A stretch of DNA of 64,000 nucleotides from Paucibacter sp. B2R-40. Its GTDB lineage: Bacteria; Pseudomonadota; Gammaproteobacteria; Burkholderiales; Burkholderiaceae_C. The translations under genes were made by a program, and so were the position numbers. The stretch spans positions 372,001-436,000 of the forward strand of contig NZ_JAJIRP010000003.1 of the NCBI RefSeq assembly GCF_025717555.1. The letters are read 5' to 3'. The notes beneath the pieces are model-generated. The model was not told the origin of the DNA. It was given only the letters and a program-made list of their open reading frames with translations, and searched no databases. Of this stretch, positions 61,454 to 64,000 are shown in pieces (the stretch's first letter is position 1; each line of letters opens with the position of its first letter).

Positions 61454-63010
61454 ATGTCACCAACTTCCACCACCGGCCGAATCTCCCTGCCCGAGTTGCT
61501 GCTGCTCGCCAGCGTCTTTGTCATCGCCGCCTGCGGCCTGGTCTATGAGTTGACGGCCGGTGCGCTGGCCAGTTACTTGCTTGGTGACTCGGTCTTGCAG
61601 TTCTCAACCATCATCGGCAGCTATCTGTTCGCGATGGGACTGGGCTCCTGGTTGAGCCGCTACTTGAAGCGCCAGTTGGTCGCGCAGTTCTTGAAGATCG
61701 AGCTGCTGGTCGGCGTGATCGGCGGGTTGATGCCGGCGGCACTTTTTATGGCTCACAGCCTCTTGCCGCCCGGCCAAGTGGCGGCCTTCCGGGTCTTGCT
61801 CTATGGCCTGGTGCTCTTGGTCGGGGCGCTGGTCGGGCTGGAGATTCCGCTGGTCATGCGCATACTCAAAAAGCAGTTCAGCGAACGCTATGAGTTGGGC
61901 GATCTGGTCTCGCAGGTACTGACCTTTGATTACCTTGGCGCCTTGGTCGTGGCCTTGGCGTTTCCGCTGCTGCTGGTGCCGCATTTGGGTCTCGTGCGCA
62001 CGGGGCTGTTTTTTGGGCTCTTGAATGTCCTGGTGGCGATCTGGGCGCTGTGGCTGTTTCGCGCGCAACTGCGCGCTTGGCGTGGCCATGCAGTCGCCTG
62101 CGCGGCCAGTTTGGGGCTGTTGTTGGTGGCAATGGCAGGCGCTGACCGGCTGACAAGCTGGGCCGAGGATCGCTTCTACGGCGAGCACATGCTGGTGCGC
62201 GAAAGCTCGGACTACCAGCGCGTCGTCATCACCCAGGGCAATGCCGGCACAAGGCTATTCCTGAATGGCAATCTGCAATTCAATTCCAAAGATGAGTATC
62301 GGTATCACGAGGCGCTGGTACACCCGGCCATGGCCGGCCACGGTGCGCCGAAAAAAGTCTTGGTCTTGGGCGGTGGCGACGGAATGGCGGTGCGGGAAAT
62401 ATTGCGTTACCCCAGCGTGCAATGCATCACCCTGGTTGAGCTAGACCCGCATATGACGCGCCTGTTCTCCACCCTGCCCTTGTTGCGCCAGCTCAATGGC
62501 GATGCACTGCTGTCGCCGAAGCTGAGCATCGTCAATGCCGACGCCTTCGGCTGGTTGGAGCAGCACCCGGAGCACTTCGACGTGATCGTGATCGACTTCC
62601 CCGACCCGAGTAATTTCGCCTTGGGCAAGCTCTATACGACGAGCTTCTACCAGCTGATCGATCAGCATCTGGCGGCCGGCGGATATACGGTCGTGCAGAC
62701 GACTTCGCCTTTGATCGCGCGGCGCAGCTACTGGACCGTGGTCAGTACCTTGGAAGCGGTGGGCCTGACGACGACGCCTTACCACGCCCATGTACCGAGC
62801 TTTGGCGAATGGGGCTTTGTGCTTGCTGGGCGGCGGCCCTGGGCGCCGCCTCGGGCCTTGCCTGCCGGCCTCAAGTTTCTGGACCTCGAGGGCCTGCCCG
62901 TGCTGATGAACTTCCCCCCCGATATGGCCCGCGTGAGGACCGAAGTGAACCGCTTGTCGAACCAGCAACTGGTGCATGAATTCGAGGCCGAATGGGGCAA
63001 GGTGCATTGA
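61454..63010 (+). CDS. Membrane-anchored polyamine aminopropyltransferase (spermidine synthase-like)
   Basis: 518 residues. The N-terminal half (about 1-225) has seven or so membrane helices, starting LLLLASVFVIAACGLVYEL. The C-terminal half is a spermidine-synthase-type Rossmann domain: SDYQRVVITQ, the SAM-type loop VLVLGGGDGMAVREIL at about residue 300, VELDPHM, and the catalytic Asp region VIVIDFPDPSNF followed by LYTTSFYQL. It may transfer aminopropyl groups to an unknown, perhaps envelope-linked, acceptor. It ends directly before the FAD oxidoreductase gene; such pairs recur in Burkholderiales (recalled). Confidence 0.88.
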   Translation: MSPTSTTGRISLPELLLLASVFVIAACGLVYELTAGALASYLLGDSVLQFSTIIGSYLFAMGLGSWLSRYLKRQLVAQFLKIELLVGVIGGLMPAALFMAHSLLPPGQVAAFRVLLYGLVLLVGALVGLEIPLVMRILKKQFSERYELGDLVSQVLTFDYLGALVVALAFPLLLVPHLGLVRTGLFFGLLNVLVAIWALWLFRAQLRAWRGHAVACAASLGLLLVAMAGADRLTSWAEDRFYGEHMLVRESSDYQRVVITQGNAGTRLFLNGNLQFNSKDEYRYHEALVHPAMAGHGAPKKVLVLGGGDGMAVREILRYPSVQCITLVELDPHMTRLFSTLPLLRQLNGDALLSPKLSIVNADAFGWLEQHPEHFDVIVIDFPDPSNFALGKLYTTSFYQLIDQHLAAGGYTVVQTTSPLIARRSYWTVVSTLEAVGLTTTPYHAHVPSFGEWGFVLAGRRPWAPPRALPAGLKFLDLEGLPVLMNFPPDMARVRTEVNRLSNQQLVHEFEAEWGKVH

Positions 63011-64000
63011 GTGAAACGGCGTGAGCTTTTGATCGGCAGCGCCTCGCTGCTGCTGGCGGGCTGTGATTCGCCTGCCCCCGAGCTGACCGGCGGCTGGGTG
63101 GGTGGCGCCAATGCAGCGCGCGGCCATCGCCTGCGCGCGCCATTGCCCAAGGCCGGCGAGGGGCCGCTGCGCCGCACCAAGATCTTGATCATTGGCGGCG
63201 GGGTGTCAGGTCTTGCCTGTGCGCGGGGTCTGAGCCAGGCCGGCATCACTGACTTTGCCCTGCTGGAGCTGGAGGACGCTAGCGGGGGAAACAGTCGCGC
63301 CCACCAGATGGGCGGCATGGCCTGCCCGACCGGCGCGCATTACCTGCCCTTGCCGGGGCCGCATTCCCAAGAGGTGTACCAACTGCTTGAAGAGCTAGGC
63401 CTGGTGAGCCAGCAGCTCGGCCGGGCGGTGTGGGATGAGCGCCATCTCTGCCACAGCCCGCAGGAACGCTTGTTTTTCGAGGGCAGCTGGCATGAAGGCC
63501 TGTTGCCGCCGCCGCAGACGCCATCGGCCGTCGCTCAGCAGCACTTGTTCGAACGCGCCGTCGAAGCGGCCCAGGCCACGCTGGGTTTTGCCATGCCGAG
63601 CCGGCGCGCGCGCTGGACGCCGGGTCATGCGGCCTTGGACGCCGAGACTTTTGCCGCTTGGCTGACACGCCAGGGCCTGCATGAGCCACATCTGCTCTGG
63701 TACCTGGACTACTGCTGCCGCGACGACTACGGCGCGGGCATTCAAGATGTGTCGGCCTGGGCCGGGCTGCACTACTTTGCCAGCCGCCACGGCTTTCATC
63801 CGGCCAACTCGAACAGCGAGCGCGAAGCAGTGCTGACCTGGCCGCAGGGCAACGCCTTTTTGACCGACGCAATCACCGCGCCTCTGGCCGAGCACATTCA
63901 CCCCGGCCGCAGCGTCATGCGCGTTGAGCCAGGTAAGCATCAGGTTGAGTTGCTGGCCTGGCATGAAGCCACACAGTCGCCCGAGCGCTGGGTGGCCGAT
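63011..64000 (+). CDS. FAD-dependent oxidoreductase with Tat/lipobox-like N-terminus (cut by window edge)
   Basis: 330 codons are visible from a GTG placed immediately after the preceding stop codon, and the frame remains open at base 64000. The N-terminus MKRRELLIGSASLLLAGC combines a twin-Arg-like start with a lipobox ending in Cys18, so export of a folded, lipid-anchored flavoprotein is plausible. The dinucleotide-binding motif ILIIGGGVSGLACARGL lies at about residues 58-75, followed by LLELEDASGGNS, as in flavin amine-oxidase-type enzymes. Coupling with the aminopropyltransferase gene suggests a polyamine-related substrate; this is inference. Confidence 0.85.
   Translation, partial: MKRRELLIGSASLLLAGCDSPAPELTGGWVGGANAARGHRLRAPLPKAGEGPLRRTKILIIGGGVSGLACARGLSQAGITDFALLELEDASGGNSRAHQMGGMACPTGAHYLPLPGPHSQEVYQLLEELGLVSQQLGRAVWDERHLCHSPQERLFFEGSWHEGLLPPPQTPSAVAQQHLFERAVEAAQATLGFAMPSRRARWTPGHAALDAETFAAWLTRQGLHEPHLLWYLDYCCRDDYGAGIQDVSAWAGLHYFASRHGFHPANSNSEREAVLTWPQGNAFLTDAITAPLAEHIHPGRSVMRVEPGKHQVELLAWHEATQSPERWVAD

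Overview
The window reads as a chromosomal segment of a GC-rich betaproteobacterium of the order Burkholderiales, probably near Roseateles, Paucibacter, Rubrivivax or Leptothrix. This rests on gene order (exbB-exbD-lpxK-trm112-kdsB-adk; rnfH-ratA next to smpB; ispD back to back with an rlmN-like gene and mfd), the PhaR polyhydroxybutyrate regulator, a PEP-CTERM protein and a CcoI-like copper ATPase. Taxonomy is inferred from gene content only. I see no insertion sequence, prophage, CRISPR array or rRNA. One tRNA gene, tRNA-Val(GAC), is present.

Layout. 1-8.7 kb: truncated copper P-type ATPase, DUF192 protein, sodB, xseA, then a plus-strand run exbB-exbD-lpxK-trm112-kdsB-adk and a short-chain dehydrogenase. 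8.7-16.5 kb: a minus-strand TonB energy-transduction block (tonB-exbB-exbD-exbD, then a TPR protein), a small lipoprotein and a large TonB-dependent receptor. 16.8-18.4 kb: tadA-ldcA. 18.5-26.5 kb: a block that looks accessory, with a sigma54-type activator, a divergent aldehyde dehydrogenase behind a recognisable -24/-12 promoter, a periplasmic alkylsulfatase and a FadL-type porin. 26.5-40.8 kb: guaB-MFS-guaA, DUF4124, rnfH-ratA, smpB, metC, rimO, phaR, tRNA-Val, relA, an alpha/beta hydrolase and a SIMPL-domain protein. 41-43.2 kb: an OmpR/EnvZ-like two-component system. 43.3-51.4 kb: two paralogous patatin-POTRA-barrel proteins (type Vd autotransporter architecture), two paralogous lipoproteins of unknown function and an XRE regulator, with ispF embedded among them and so separated from ispD. 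51.4-60.5 kb: ispD, rlmN-like, mfd, serB, a GGDEF/EAL protein, an RraA-like protein and an S4 protein. 60.5-64 kb: a PEP-CTERM protein, a membrane-anchored aminopropyltransferase and a truncated FAD-dependent oxidoreductase with a Tat/lipobox-like N-terminus.

How parts fit together. FadL, alkylsulfatase and aldehyde dehydrogenase could form a route from alkyl sulfates through fatty alcohol and aldehyde to fatty acid, though no alcohol dehydrogenase is visible here. The TonB block supplies energy for outer-membrane uptake, and the neighbouring receptor is the obvious local client. The two patatin proteins and two lipoproteins all carry export signals and may form one envelope-directed phospholipase system. 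That last proposal is the most speculative one and the one I would test first.
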